This document shows, piece after piece, positions 42,114-51,137 of a stretch of DNA of 64,000 nucleotides. The notes under the pieces were generated by a model, which made no database searches, was not told the origin of the DNA, and was given only the letters and a program-made list of their open reading frames with translations. Position 1 is the first letter of the stretch. Each line of letters begins with the position of its first letter. The stretch is from Actinomadura syzygii (GTDB lineage Bacteria; Actinomycetota; Actinomycetes; Streptosporangiales; Streptosporangiaceae). A program made the translations under genes and the position numbers. The stretch spans positions 1-64,000 of the forward strand of contig NZ_VSFF01000005.1 of assembly GCF_008085905.1 (NCBI RefSeq), given 5' to 3'.

Positions 42114-42564
42114 TCCAAAGGAGCCGGCCGATGGCGCGCCCTCCTCGTGTCTACGGCGCCCCAGGACGAGATCAATGAGAGGTCGAATTCTCTTACTTCG
42201 CCCCTCTCCCGGCGTATGCCCGATGCTGAGCATTGTGATTCAATTCCCCCCGGTCCGCCCTACGAATGGGTATGCGAAAAACAATGATCACGTGCATGTC
42301 AGGGTGCGCGCGGCCATGACTTCGCAGATGGTAGCGGCTGGCGTCGCAGTCCGAAGGAAAATGGTCACAGGAGTCATAGGAGCCACGGTAGATCCTGACG
42401 GTTGACTACGTCACAAATGTCGAATCCGCCCACTAGGCCACGTTACGACTCTGACGTTTCGGACTCAAGGTTCTCTGCGCGAGAATGATCGCTAACAGGT
42501 GTCCGGCCGGTGACGGTCGGTCAGTGTGATCGGTAGTGCAGGTGGTCAGGCGGGTTCACCTTTG
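42114..42564. other. gap between the second HIT gene and the large membrane protein gene
   Basis: Bases 42234-42564 carry no convincing gene. TTGACT near 42402 and several TTACG/GACTC motifs are promoter-like, but no clear partner -10 was found. The stretch is AT-richer than the chromosome flanks, supporting recent transfer of this island. Confidence 0.45.
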
Positions 42565-44718
42565 TCAGTGCCGCGGGTTGAGGCTGTGGATCTCTTCCAA
42601 GGACCAGTCTCCGTTGCCACCGGTGACCTGGAGGAGGGTGTGGGAGCGGAGCTGGATTTCGGTGTCGCCGTACGGAAGCGCGAGCGTCTGAACAGGGGTC
42701 AGAGTGGCGTCAAGGTGGACGAGGCCGAAAGCCTCTCCGCTGCGGAAAAGCACGGGCCCCGGCGGGCCCAGGTAACGCACCACCGCGGTCCGGTCGCCCG
42801 CTATGAAGTGCTCGAACGGCCGGACGTGGCCGGTGGGCGGCACGTCGTCCTGGTCTTCGCCTTGGGTGTCGTCCACGTTGGCCCGTTCCAGGGGCGTCAC
42901 GTCGATTCGCCAGTCCGCTCCGGACGTGGTTCTCACCTGGATTAGCGCGTGCGCCGCAACGGCGAACGTGCTCCGGTTGGGCGGGGACTCGCCGCTCGGA
43001 AGCGGGCCGTGCGCGCCGGTGGACGCGACCGGATCGCAGCCATGCCGTGCGACCAGGTCAGGCCCATAAAGGTGGACCTGATGGGCTTGTCCGCTCGGAC
43101 ATGTCACGACGGCGATTCCGGGCGGCCCCTGGTAGTCGAGCACTTCGGTTCCGCTGCCGGTGGCCGAGCCGGTGAATCCGCGTGCGCGATCCGGCCCGCT
43201 GATATTGACGGTCCAGCGTCCTTCGGACTCGACGTACAGGAACCTCTTCGTGAGCGCCTTCCCGGAAATGGACCGGTCGTTCAGGACGGTCATGACGGGC
43301 GGGGCACCGGGCCCGGCCGTCACGACCGGCGTGCCTTCGCCGAACTCGGTGCGGCGAAGCCAGGCACGCAGCGCTCCCGGGCCCTCGTTCGTGAATTCGG
43401 CCAGCACCGGCTGGGGAAGCGGTCCCTTGATCTTGACGCGCGTTCCGCCGACGCCGCGGTGTGTGATGACCTTGCCGTAATGGGCGTGATCGACCGGCGC
43501 CGACTCGTTCAGGGCGAGGTGTTCGTCCTCCGCCAGCCAGCGGTCGAGGTCGGCGGCCACCCTGCGCGGCTCCTTCACCCGCATACGCAACCAGCGGACG
43601 GGACGGCCCCGCTGGGGAATACCCGTTCCCAGTTCCAGGCCCTGAAAAGCCAAGGCCAACCAGAACCAGTTCCCCGACCGCAGCCGACGCGCGGGAAGAG
43701 GAACGCTATCCCGCAGCCGCAGGGTGAGGTTGAGTTGTTCCCGGAACGGCGTCAAATGGGCCACGCTCTCCTCGATCCGGCCCTGCCCCGACTCCTCGCC
43801 GTAGTGGATCGCCGCTATCGCGGTGCGCGGGATCCTCAGCGGTTTCCAGAGCAGCAGCCCGTCCCGGATGACGATTTCCTCATCGGTCACCCGCAGCCGG
43901 GGCCGTACCGCCACCAGCCTGAACGTCTGGATCGCGACGCCCACGAGAACGACCGCGAAAAGCGGCGCCCACAAGCCCGCGGCCAACTCGGCAAGAGTGG
44001 TCTCCTTGTTGAACTTCACCCAGATCAGACCGAACAGCGGCAGCGTCGCCACCAATGAGAGCAGGCCGACCGTCCCGGCCAGGGTCCCCCCAATGGACCT
44101 GGCCATCTTCACCCGGACCGTGGACGATCTGGGCCGCGCCGTCCGGCTCGACCGGTCTCGTTCGGCGAGGGCTCCCAATGCGGAACGCCCGCGTCCCACC
44201 GCCGCCTCCCGTCCGCGCGACGCGCGAGAAGATGTCCGGATGACATACCGCGCCACGCTGCCGGTCAACGCCGCCCCGAAACCCCCGCTGAAAGCCGCCC
44301 AGATCCCGGCGCCGATCGCCGGCCACCACTCGGGCGACCCGCCTTCCAAATGGACGAAGCGCCCCGAACCGACGTCGAGTGCGGGGACCACGTCCCCGTA
44401 ATCGAGGGAATGGCCGCCGTCCCCTCTCAACTCGACTCCCTCTCGGGTCAACTGGAAGACGCTGCCGGTCGTGAACGTGCCGGACCAGGTGCATCTGCCC
44501 TTCGGGCACGACTTCGATTGCACGGTGAACGTCCCAGGAACGCCCTCGCTCCTCGCGGCGCGACTGGTGGCCGTTCCCTCGTCCACCGCGAAGCCGAAGG
44601 CGAAGGTCCAAGCCATCAGAAACCCGACGCCGAGCAGAAGCTGGGCGACCGGCCAACCCGAGAGGTCGTTGGAGGCGTACTTCTTCGCGACCCGGTCGAC
44701 CTCGCGTCTTCCGCGCAT
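42565..44718 (-). CDS. large membrane protein with PH-like segment
   Basis: 717 residues; family not recognised. Four hydrophobic segments: QLLLGVGFLMAWTFAFGFAV, AIGAGIWAAFSGGFGAAL, LAGTVGLLSLVATLPLFGLIW and LFAVVLVGVAIQTFRLV. The last is followed by a bacterial PH-like stretch (RLRVTDEEIVIRDGLLLWKPLRIPRTAIAAI). The C-terminal ~350 residues are soluble, with repeated beta motifs and CPSGQAHQVHL. A Cys pair (SKSCPKGRCTW) lies in an outer loop. The start at 44718 is uncertain; GTG 44781 and TTG 44784 are also in frame. Monocistronic; edge of the atypical island. Confidence 0.6.
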   Translation of the reverse strand: MRGRREVDRVAKKYASNDLSGWPVAQLLLGVGFLMAWTFAFGFAVDEGTATSRAARSEGVPGTFTVQSKSCPKGRCTWSGTFTTGSVFQLTREGVELRGDGGHSLDYGDVVPALDVGSGRFVHLEGGSPEWWPAIGAGIWAAFSGGFGAALTGSVARYVIRTSSRASRGREAAVGRGRSALGALAERDRSSRTARPRSSTVRVKMARSIGGTLAGTVGLLSLVATLPLFGLIWVKFNKETTLAELAAGLWAPLFAVVLVGVAIQTFRLVAVRPRLRVTDEEIVIRDGLLLWKPLRIPRTAIAAIHYGEESGQGRIEESVAHLTPFREQLNLTLRLRDSVPLPARRLRSGNWFWLALAFQGLELGTGIPQRGRPVRWLRMRVKEPRRVAADLDRWLAEDEHLALNESAPVDHAHYGKVITHRGVGGTRVKIKGPLPQPVLAEFTNEGPGALRAWLRRTEFGEGTPVVTAGPGAPPVMTVLNDRSISGKALTKRFLYVESEGRWTVNISGPDRARGFTGSATGSGTEVLDYQGPPGIAVVTCPSGQAHQVHLYGPDLVARHGCDPVASTGAHGPLPSGESPPNRSTFAVAAHALIQVRTTSGADWRIDVTPLERANVDDTQGEDQDDVPPTGHVRPFEHFIAGDRTAVVRYLGPPGPVLFRSGEAFGLVHLDATLTPVQTLALPYGDTEIQLRSHTLLQVTGGNGDWSLEEIHSLNPRH

Positions 44719-44875
44719 CCCCGCCCCGTCCCAGCCGCGTCCCCGCCGCCGTCCCGCCGAGCCGGACGGCACATTCCCCACCAAAAATGATCATACGGCG
44801 AAGCGGGAAACTCGAATGCGTTAATGACGCCGCCGCATTCGCCATTTTCATGGCCGCCCGGGTCGCGCGGAGCGG

Positions 44876-45538
44876 TCAGGCGAGCCCGGCGTCGTGCGCG
44901 AGCAGCGCTATCTGGGTGCGGTTGCCGAGGTCGAGCTTGGTCAGGATGTGCGACACATGGGACTTGACGGTCGCCAGGGTCATGTCCAGTGCGGCGGCGA
45001 TCTCGGCGTTGTTGAGGCCCTGTCCGATCTCCACCACGACGTCGTGCTCGCGCGGACTGAGCACCGCGAGGGTCGCTTTCGCCCGAGCGTACGCCCCGGC
45101 TTGAACGGCGGCTCGGTCCATCAACCGGCGGGTGATCTGCGGCGAGAGGATCGGTTCGCCCGCCACGACCTGCCGGACCGCCTCGACGATCCGGGCTGGC
45201 GGGGTGTCCTTCAACAGGAAGCCGCTGGCCCCGGCGCGCAGCGCGTGCAGGATGTTCTCGTCGGTGTCGAACGTGGTCAGGACGATGACCTCGGGCGGCC
45301 GCGGGCGCGCCCGCAGGCGGCGGGTGGCGGTGATGCCGTCCACCCGGGGCATGCGCAAGTCCATCAGCACGACGTCGGGGGCGTGCGCGTCGACCGCGGC
45401 CGAGGCCCCGTCGCCGTCGTCGGCCTCGCCGACCACCGCGATGCCCGCCGCGCCGTCGAGCATCATGGTCAGCCCGGCGCGGACGAGCGCGTCGTCGTCG
45501 ACGACGAGGACGCGCACCGGGGGATTCACGCAGGCCAT
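44876..45538 (-). CDS. NarL/LuxR-family response regulator
   Basis: 220 residues. Receiver: VLVVDDDALVRAGL, phospho-acceptor Asp in DVVLMDLRMPRVDG, Thr and Lys sites (LTTFDTDENILHALRAGASGFLLKD). C-terminal LuxR HTH: LSPREHDVVVEIGQGLNNAEIAAALDMTLATVKSHVSHILTKLDL. It overlaps its kinase by 13 bases. Target unknown; the DUF6069-like gene divergent from the kinase is a candidate. Confidence 0.93.
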   Translation of the reverse strand: MACVNPPVRVLVVDDDALVRAGLTMMLDGAAGIAVVGEADDGDGASAAVDAHAPDVVLMDLRMPRVDGITATRRLRARPRPPEVIVLTTFDTDENILHALRAGASGFLLKDTPPARIVEAVRQVVAGEPILSPQITRRLMDRAAVQAGAYARAKATLAVLSPREHDVVVEIGQGLNNAEIAAALDMTLATVKSHVSHILTKLDLGNRTQIALLAHDAGLA

Positions 45539-46689
45539 GGTATCGACGCGTGCAGCCGGAACTCACCGTCGACCGTCTCGTGGTCGAGCCGTCCGCCCGC
45601 CAGGTGCACCCGCTCGGTGAGCCCGACCAGCCCGGCGCCCCCGGACCAGCCGGGCGCCGCGAACTCCGCCGCCAGCGCGTTCCGGACGTCGATCTCCAGC
45701 CCCGCGCCCGGCCCGCCGCGCAGATCGACCCGAACCAGCTGGCCGACCGCGTGCTTGCGCGCGTTGGTCAGCCCCTCCTGGACGACCCGGTACGCCGTCC
45801 GGGCCACCGCGGGCGGCGCCTCGGCCGGAACGTCCACCGCCTCGCGCAGCAGCACCTCGGTACCGGCGCCGCGCGACTCCTCGACCAGGCGCGGGACGTC
45901 GGCCAGCACCGGCTGCGGCCGGTCGCCGTCCCCGTCCTTGGGGTCGTCGTCGCGGAGCAGCGAGATCACGTCCCGCAGTTCCTCGAGCGCCTGATGCACA
46001 CCGTCCCGGACGACCCCCGCGGCGTGGGACAACTTCTCCGGCGAGGCGTCCGGGCGATACTCCATCGCACCCGCGAACGTGGCCAGCAGCGACAGGCGAT
46101 GCGCGAGGACGTCATGCATCTCCCACGCGATCCGGCGGCGTTCCAGCATGCGCGCCTCGGCCACCCGGCGCCCCTGCTCCGCCTCAGCTCGCCGGGCCCG
46201 CTCCCGCAGCGACCGGACCAGCGCGGCGCGAGCCTGCGCCCACGCGCCCCACCCGAGCAGCGCACCGTAGCCGACCGTCATGAGAACCAGCCACCAGCCG
46301 TACGGCATCTCTCCGCCGGGCCGCCAGAGACCTTGGACCGCGTGTGCGACGACCCCGGCCGCCGCCACCGCGATCGCGACCGGGAAGCGCCGCCGCCACG
46401 CCACCTGCAGCGCCCCGATCGTGGCGGGCGGGGTGGCCGCCGGCGACACCGCCGCCAGCACGGTGAGCACCCCCGTGACGACGACCGACCGCCGCAACGT
46501 CAACGGCGTCAACACCCAACTCAGCACCCCCGCCACGACATCGACCACCAGCAACGGCCCGGCCGCGCGCCCACCCCACCAGGCGAAGACCGTCATCGCC
46601 ACCAGCAGGCCGGACACACCCAGAACCGCCGCCTGAACACCCACGCTGGGGCGGTCGCCGTCGGGCGTCCCAAGGAAGAACCTGTTCAC
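45526..46689 (-). CDS. NarL-type sensor histidine kinase
   Basis: 387 residues. Four to five membrane helices in the first ~150 residues, then the HisKA_3 dimerisation helix with ERRRIAWEMHDVLAHRLSLL (phospho-His in MHD) and an HATPase_c domain (VVQEGLTNARKHA, GGAGLVGLTERVHLAGG). This is the DesK/LiaS-like group that usually senses membrane or cell-envelope state. GTG start 46689. Confidence 0.92.
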   Translation of the reverse strand: MNRFFLGTPDGDRPSVGVQAAVLGVSGLLVAMTVFAWWGGRAAGPLLVVDVVAGVLSWVLTPLTLRRSVVVTGVLTVLAAVSPAATPPATIGALQVAWRRRFPVAIAVAAAGVVAHAVQGLWRPGGEMPYGWWLVLMTVGYGALLGWGAWAQARAALVRSLRERARRAEAEQGRRVAEARMLERRRIAWEMHDVLAHRLSLLATFAGAMEYRPDASPEKLSHAAGVVRDGVHQALEELRDVISLLRDDDPKDGDGDRPQPVLADVPRLVEESRGAGTEVLLREAVDVPAEAPPAVARTAYRVVQEGLTNARKHAVGQLVRVDLRGGPGAGLEIDVRNALAAEFAAPGWSGGAGLVGLTERVHLAGGRLDHETVDGEFRLHASIPWPA

Positions 46690-46821
46690 CCGCCGAGGCT
46701 AACCGGCAGATATCGGACACCGACACCTTCCAAAGTTGGTGGTCACCACCCTCCTAGGCGGGCATCCCCACACCCCACAGACCGATGTGCCACCCCCACC
46801 CACACCGCGATTCTTCTCGCC

Positions 46822-47229
46822 ATGACGAACAAAACGCACCAGCCCCGAACCACCGCCCGCCGCACAGGCCGCGCGATCACCGTCGCCGCCGGAGCAGCCG
46901 GCTCCCTCCTCCTGTGGGCCGTCAACGACCCCTGGGCCGGTACCGACCTAACCGTCCGCCAAGGCGGCGAGATCGCCCCGGCCGCCATCGTGACCGCCGC
47001 CCTAATCGCCGGCCTGGCAGCCTGGGCCCTACTCGCCCTCCTCGAACGCACCGTCCGCAATCCCACCCGAACGTTCCGCATAATCGCCCTGACCACCCTG
47101 GCGATCTCCCTAATAGGCCCCCTGAGCAGCGGCACCGACCTAACCAGCCGCCTGGTGCTACTCGGCATGCACCTCACAGTCGGCACAGCCCTGATCATCG
47201 GCCTCCCGTGCCCCCGCCCCTGCCGCTAA
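46822..47229 (+). CDS. DUF6069-like small membrane protein
   Basis: 135 residues with four helices: AITVAAGAAGSLLLWAVN, AAIVTAALIAGLAAWALLALLE, IIALTTLAISLIGPLSS and LVLLGMHLTVGTALIIGLP. The layout (helix, DLTVRQGGE, helix) fits the DUF6069 family. Function unknown. Divergent from the NarL kinase gene across 130 bp; could be its target. Confidence 0.75.
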   Translation: MTNKTHQPRTTARRTGRAITVAAGAAGSLLLWAVNDPWAGTDLTVRQGGEIAPAAIVTAALIAGLAAWALLALLERTVRNPTRTFRIIALTTLAISLIGPLSSGTDLTSRLVLLGMHLTVGTALIIGLPCPRPCR

Positions 47230-47326
47230 CCCCCGAGCGTGCTCCGAGGACGAACGATCCACCCCGCCGCCGCCCTCAGGTACCTGTCGCGCCGCGGACC
47301 GCGTCTTGCCAGCCTTCACGCGGTGT

Positions 47327-47344
47327 GCGATACGTCGGCGATAT
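47327..47344 (+). promoter_or_regulatory. candidate VanR box upstream of vanR remnant
   Basis: GCGATACGTCGGCGATAT contains CGATA twice, 11 bp apart (one helical turn), as bound by OmpR-type dimers. It matches the site upstream of vanH at 15 of 18 positions. It lies 25 bases before the vanR start. Confidence 0.65.
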
Positions 47345-47368
47345 CCCCCCGCTCGTACGATCGAGAGC

Positions 47369-47512
47369 ATGCGTGTGCTGGTTGCCGAGGATGAGCCCTA
47401 CATGGCCGAGGCCATCCACACGGGACTGCGTCTGGAAGCACGATGCCTGGCGTCGGCCATTGCCTCGACCCAGGACCGGGCGCTGGAAGCGAGGGAGGGC
47501 AGGCGAACATGA
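47369..47512 (+). pseudogene. vanR: vanR response regulator remnant (internal deletion)
   Basis: The first ~24 codons, MRVLVAEDEPYMAEAIHTG and RLEA, match the start of OmpR-type VanR. Then the sequence jumps to the extreme C-terminus: in a different frame (47440-47500) it reads TMPGVGHCLDPGPG, the VanR end TVPGVGYR-type motif. About 190 codons are missing, including the phospho-Asp and the whole DNA-binding domain, and the join is out of frame. The current frame ends at 47512, overlapping the vanS ATG. No functional VanR can be made from this locus. Confidence 0.85.
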
Positions 47513-48615
47513 ACAGGGCACCGGGGTTGAGCGTCCGCCTCAAGCTCACTCTCAGCTATGCCGGATTCCTCATGTTCGCGGGGGCCTTGCTGCTCGCCGC
47601 CGTGTGGGTGTTCCTCCTACGAGGAAGCTTGAACGGCCGCCTGTACATCCCGGATCGGTCCGACTTCCTACGCGTCTTCAGCCCAAGCAATTTCGGCCCG
47701 GTCGTCTTCGTTCCGGCCGCGATACTGGCGCTGGCGTTCCTGCTGGTGTTCGGTCTCGCCGGAGGATGGATTCTCGCTGGACGGATGCTGACCCCGCTGA
47801 ACCTCATCACCGATGCCACGCGCACGGCGGCGAGCGGGTCGCTCTCTCACCGGATCGAGTTGGAGGGGCGCCAGGACGAGTTCCGAGAGCTCGCCGACGC
47901 CTTCGACGGCATGCTCGCGCGGCTCGAAGCGCATGTCGCCGAACAGCAGCGCTTCGCAGCCAACGCTTCCCATGAGCTGCGTACTCCACTTGCGATCACG
48001 CGGACCTTGCTGGACGTCGCTCGCAACGATCCGAGCCGGGAAAGCAGCGAGCTCGATGAACGCCTCCGCGTCGTCAACGCCCGCGCGATCGACCTCACCG
48101 AGGCATTGCTGCTGCTCAGCCGCACTGACCAGCGCTCCTTCGCCCGAGATGACGTCGATCTGTCTCTCATCGCGGAAGAAGCCACCGAAACGCTCCTCCC
48201 GCTTGCCGAGAAGAGCGGCGTCGTCATCGAGACCCTCGGGGACGTCACCCCGACCAGCGGGTCCCATGCGCTCCTGCTGCAGTTGACCACGAATCTCCTG
48301 CACAACGCGATCGTCCACAACCTGCCCGAACACGGCACCGTCCGGATCAGCACCGCCGCCGCTCCCGAGGCCGCCGTACTCACGGTCGAGAACACCGGCG
48401 ACACGCTCGACCCGCACGCGGTGTCCACTCTCACCGAGCCGTTCCAGCGCGGCACCGAACGCATCCGCGGCGACCACGCGGGCGTCGGCCTCGGGCTGGC
48501 GATCGCCAAGAGCATCACCCAAGCGCACGACGGAACGCTCTCGCTCAGTCCGCGCGCGGACGGCGGTCTCCGCGTCACGGTACGACTGCCCGCGACGACC
48601 CGGCGGGTCTCGTAA
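47509..48615 (+). CDS. vanS: VanS-type sensor histidine kinase
   Basis: 368 residues. Two membrane helices flank a short outer loop (LSVRLKLTLSYAGFLMFAGALLL and AILALAFLLVFGLAGGWILAGRML), followed by HAMP, HisKA FAANASHELRTPLA (phospho-His) and HATPase_c (QLTTNLLHNAIVHN, HAGVGLGLAIAKS). The sequence pattern is that of streptomycete VanS, which senses glycopeptides. The ATG overlaps the vanR remnant stop. The kinase appears intact although its regulator is deleted. Confidence 0.88.
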   Translation: MNRAPGLSVRLKLTLSYAGFLMFAGALLLAAVWVFLLRGSLNGRLYIPDRSDFLRVFSPSNFGPVVFVPAAILALAFLLVFGLAGGWILAGRMLTPLNLITDATRTAASGSLSHRIELEGRQDEFRELADAFDGMLARLEAHVAEQQRFAANASHELRTPLAITRTLLDVARNDPSRESSELDERLRVVNARAIDLTEALLLLSRTDQRSFARDDVDLSLIAEEATETLLPLAEKSGVVIETLGDVTPTSGSHALLLQLTTNLLHNAIVHNLPEHGTVRISTAAAPEAAVLTVENTGDTLDPHAVSTLTEPFQRGTERIRGDHAGVGLGLAIAKSITQAHDGTLSLSPRADGGLRVTVRLPATTRRVS

Positions 48616-48666
48616 CCGCCGCGCCAGCCGGTCGTCGACCAGGACTGGAGCCGAGCGTCTGCCGCT

Positions 48667-48702
48667 GCTCGGTCAGCCCGGGACGGCCCCGGCTGACCGA
48701 GC
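48667..48702. terminator. bidirectional hairpin between vanS and murG
   Basis: GCTCGGTCAGCC (48667-48678) and GGCTGACCGAGC (48691-48702) form a perfect 12-bp stem with a 12-base loop. It lies between the convergent vanS and murG genes. Confidence 0.75.
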
Positions 48703-48755
48703 GATTCGTTGGCTGCTTCGGCGTCAGCGCTGCGCGCTGGTCGTGTCAGGACAGT

Positions 48756-49889
48756 TCATTTCGAACCTCGTGGGGCGATACCGCGTTGCTCCGCGACCGC
48801 GTTGAGCACGTGCCGGGCCAGGACGACGTCCGCGTCCGGTGCGCCGACCGCCGACGCGTGGGCCGACATCGCCGCGATCCGGCCGGGCTCGGTGAGCACT
48901 GGGATCAGGGTGGTCTCGATCCAGGTCGGATCGAGGTCGGCGTCGTCGACGAGCAGTGCCCCACCGGCCGCGATGACCGGCTCGGCGTTCAGCCGCTGCT
49001 CACCGCCGCGCAGCGGTAGCGGGACGTACGCGGCCGGCAGGCCGACGGCGGCCAGTTCGGCGCACGTCATCGCTCCCGAGCGACAGATCACGAAGTCGGC
49101 CGCGGCGTAGGCGTACCGCATGTCGTCCACGTAGGGCACGATGACGTAGGGAGGGTCGGCGGCGTCGCGGTCCGGAGGTTCGACCACGTGCTGCCGCCCG
49201 GTGATGTGCAGCACCTGCACGCCGGTCGCTCGCAACGCCGCGGCCGCGCCGGACACCGCGGCGTTGATCGACCGGGCGCCCTGCGAACCGCCGGTGACCA
49301 TCAGTACCGGCCCGTCGGGTCGAAGACCGAACCGCCGCCGGGCGGCGTCGCGCAGCACTGGCCGGTCGAGCCCGGTGATCGTCGGCCGCAGCGGAATCCC
49401 GATGGCGGTGGCGTGCGCCAGCCGGACACTCGGCGCGGCGGTGAACACCCGCGTCGTCATCCGGGCCCCCAGCCGGTTGGCCACTCCGGGCCGGGCGTTC
49501 GCCTCGTGGATGACGATCGGCAGGCCCTGCCGGTGGGCGGCGAAGTAGGCCGGCATGGCCACATAGCCGCCGAAGCCCACCACGACGTCGGCCCGGACAC
49601 GGTCGAGCACGGCCTCGGCCGCCCGCACCGAGTCGCGCAGCCTGCCCGGCGTTTGCAGCAGGGCCCGGTTCAGTCTGCGCGGCAGCGGCGCCGGCGGGAT
49701 GAGTTCGAGCGGGTAGCCGCGGGCGGGGATGAGCGTGGTGTCCAGGCCGCGGACGGTGCCGAGGGCGGTGATCTCGGCCGTGGGCTCCAGCCGGCGCAGG
49801 GCGTCGGCGAAGTTCATCGCGGGCTCGATGTGCCCGGCCGAATGGCCGCCGGCGACGACGACGCGCGGTGGCGGCTCGCCCGGCATCAC
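48756..49889 (-). CDS. MurG-like UDP-GlcNAc:lipid I transferase paralogue
   Basis: 377 residues. VVVAGGHSAGHIEPAMNFADAL is the MurG G-loop region (usually GGTxGH), VVGFGGYVAMPAYFAAH and VIHEANARPGVANRLGA the acceptor site, and FVICRSGAMTCAELAAVGLP the UDP-GlcNAc site. It lies last in the van operon, where a second MurG could handle lipid I ending in D-Ala-D-Lac. GTG start overlaps the upstream stop. Not the housekeeping copy, since no dcw cluster is nearby (inference). Confidence 0.82.
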   Translation of the reverse strand: MMPGEPPPRVVVAGGHSAGHIEPAMNFADALRRLEPTAEITALGTVRGLDTTLIPARGYPLELIPPAPLPRRLNRALLQTPGRLRDSVRAAEAVLDRVRADVVVGFGGYVAMPAYFAAHRQGLPIVIHEANARPGVANRLGARMTTRVFTAAPSVRLAHATAIGIPLRPTITGLDRPVLRDAARRRFGLRPDGPVLMVTGGSQGARSINAAVSGAAAALRATGVQVLHITGRQHVVEPPDRDAADPPYVIVPYVDDMRYAYAAADFVICRSGAMTCAELAAVGLPAAYVPLPLRGGEQRLNAEPVIAAGGALLVDDADLDPTWIETTLIPVLTEPGRIAAMSAHASAVGAPDADVVLARHVLNAVAEQRGIAPRGSK

Positions 49890-50557
49890 GATGCCCCTCT
49901 GATCAGGACTCCGCGGTCCGCGTGAAACCGCTCGAATACCCGCATGGGCAATGACGCGGAGTCTGAATTGTGCGAGTAGCCCGACGGGTTATGGAACCGG
50001 ACCACACCGTCATCAGCCGCATAGACCAGCACGAGGTGGCCTCCTCGTCGGGGATCGTGAGTGTTCGGGTCGCGAATCTCAGGTGACACTGACGCGATCA
50101 GGACCTGCCCGGGTCGCACCTCTCGGCTGGATATGTGGATGGGCGTGCGCTCGACCAGCTCGCAGTGAAATCCGAACTGTGAACTGACCCAGGCCATGAA
50201 CGGCCGGTAGATGAGTCCTTGGACGTTGCCGGAGGGCTCCACCACGAAGCAGCTCCAGTCGAGGGCCAGCGCGAGGAGTTCGCCCATCGACAACCGGATG
50301 TCGGTCCAGCCCCGGAGCAGCGACTGTAGGCACGCCAAGCCGCAGACCCTGCGGGACCAGAACAGGTATTCCTCGCTCGAGCGGTATCCGTCGGAGGCCC
50401 AGTCGTGCAGCCGCGATGGATCGGTACCACCCAAGAAGACCTCCACCCCCGACAGGTCGGTGCGCCGCATGACGACGTCGTCGTTGCGATCCAAACGTCC
50501 CCACTGCGAAAAGCAACGGAGAGTTCGATCAGGTGATGGGAAAGTCGAAGTAGACAT
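49886..50557 (-). CDS. C39-like papain-fold peptidase, van operon
   Basis: 223 residues; not a known Van protein. RRVCGLACLQSLL supplies the C39-type catalytic Cys, and RGGHLVLVYAADDGVVRFHNPSGY the His-Asp/Asn part (GHxxxxY...NPSG). A role in cutting a peptide or peptidoglycan cross-link is plausible. It has no signal peptide, which argues for a cytoplasmic substrate. Its start overlaps vanX by 29 bases, and its stop overlaps murG. Confidence 0.65.
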   Translation of the reverse strand: MSTSTFPSPDRTLRCFSQWGRLDRNDDVVMRRTDLSGVEVFLGGTDPSRLHDWASDGYRSSEEYLFWSRRVCGLACLQSLLRGWTDIRLSMGELLALALDWSCFVVEPSGNVQGLIYRPFMAWVSSQFGFHCELVERTPIHISSREVRPGQVLIASVSPEIRDPNTHDPRRGGHLVLVYAADDGVVRFHNPSGYSHNSDSASLPMRVFERFHADRGVLIRGAS

Positions 50558-51137
50558 CAGGATGGGGCTCGTTTCTCAGCGTGTAGTGCCACCATTCGCA
50601 GTTGTACCGATCGAATCCGCAGCCCTCCATGATGGAACGGAGATGCTCACGGTTTTCGGCCTCGGCCGGGGTAATCTCGGCGGCTTGGTGGTGTGAGATC
50701 GGATCCATGAGGTCGTGGCCGCCCCCCATGGGAACAAGCTCACCGGTGGCAAGGTGATAGAGGGTCAGGTCGACGGCACTGCCCCTGCTGTGGCCCGACT
50801 TCGCGACCACATATCCGTTCTCGACCATCTGGGGACGGTCGATGTTCGGATAGTGCCGCGGTTTGGTCCGGCCGTCCTCGGGCTGTTCCGCCCAGCGCAG
50901 GAAGCAGTCGACGGCGCGTTGGGGGCGATACCCGTCCCAGAGAAGCAGCCCGAAACCACGAGAGGCCGCCTCCTCGCATGCTTGCTCCAGGGCCGCGCAC
51001 AGGGACCGGGTGCCGACGACGCGATTCGCGAGATAGCCGTCCACCGGCTTGCCGGTGAAGTTGTCCCAGGTGGCGTACTTGGCATCCCAGCGGACGCCCG
51101 GCACCAGATCGTCGACGTAGACGAAGTCGTCGTTCAT
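50529..51137 (-). CDS. vanX: VanX D-Ala-D-Ala dipeptidase
   Basis: 202 residues, the exact VanX length. SGHSRGSAVDLTL (zinc His, Asp), EWWHYTL (catalytic Glu, zinc His) and DGYRPQRAV (Arg71 position) are all present. It removes D-Ala-D-Ala so that precursors end in D-Lac. ATG 51137 overlaps the end of vanA by 4 bases. Confidence 0.95.
   Translation of the reverse strand: MNDDFVYVDDLVPGVRWDAKYATWDNFTGKPVDGYLANRVVGTRSLCAALEQACEEAASRGFGLLLWDGYRPQRAVDCFLRWAEQPEDGRTKPRHYPNIDRPQMVENGYVVAKSGHSRGSAVDLTLYHLATGELVPMGGGHDLMDPISHHQAAEITPAEAENREHLRSIMEGCGFDRYNCEWWHYTLRNEPHPDVYFDFPIT

Noticed and set aside
42175..42405. 76-codon plus-strand frame in the gap after the second HIT gene
   Set aside because: No ribosome binding site, atypical codon use and overlap with the possible long HIT start.
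45550..47229. 559-codon plus-strand frame over the NarL kinase
   Set aside because: Only the last 135 codons (from 46822) look coding; the rest is a shadow of the kinase.
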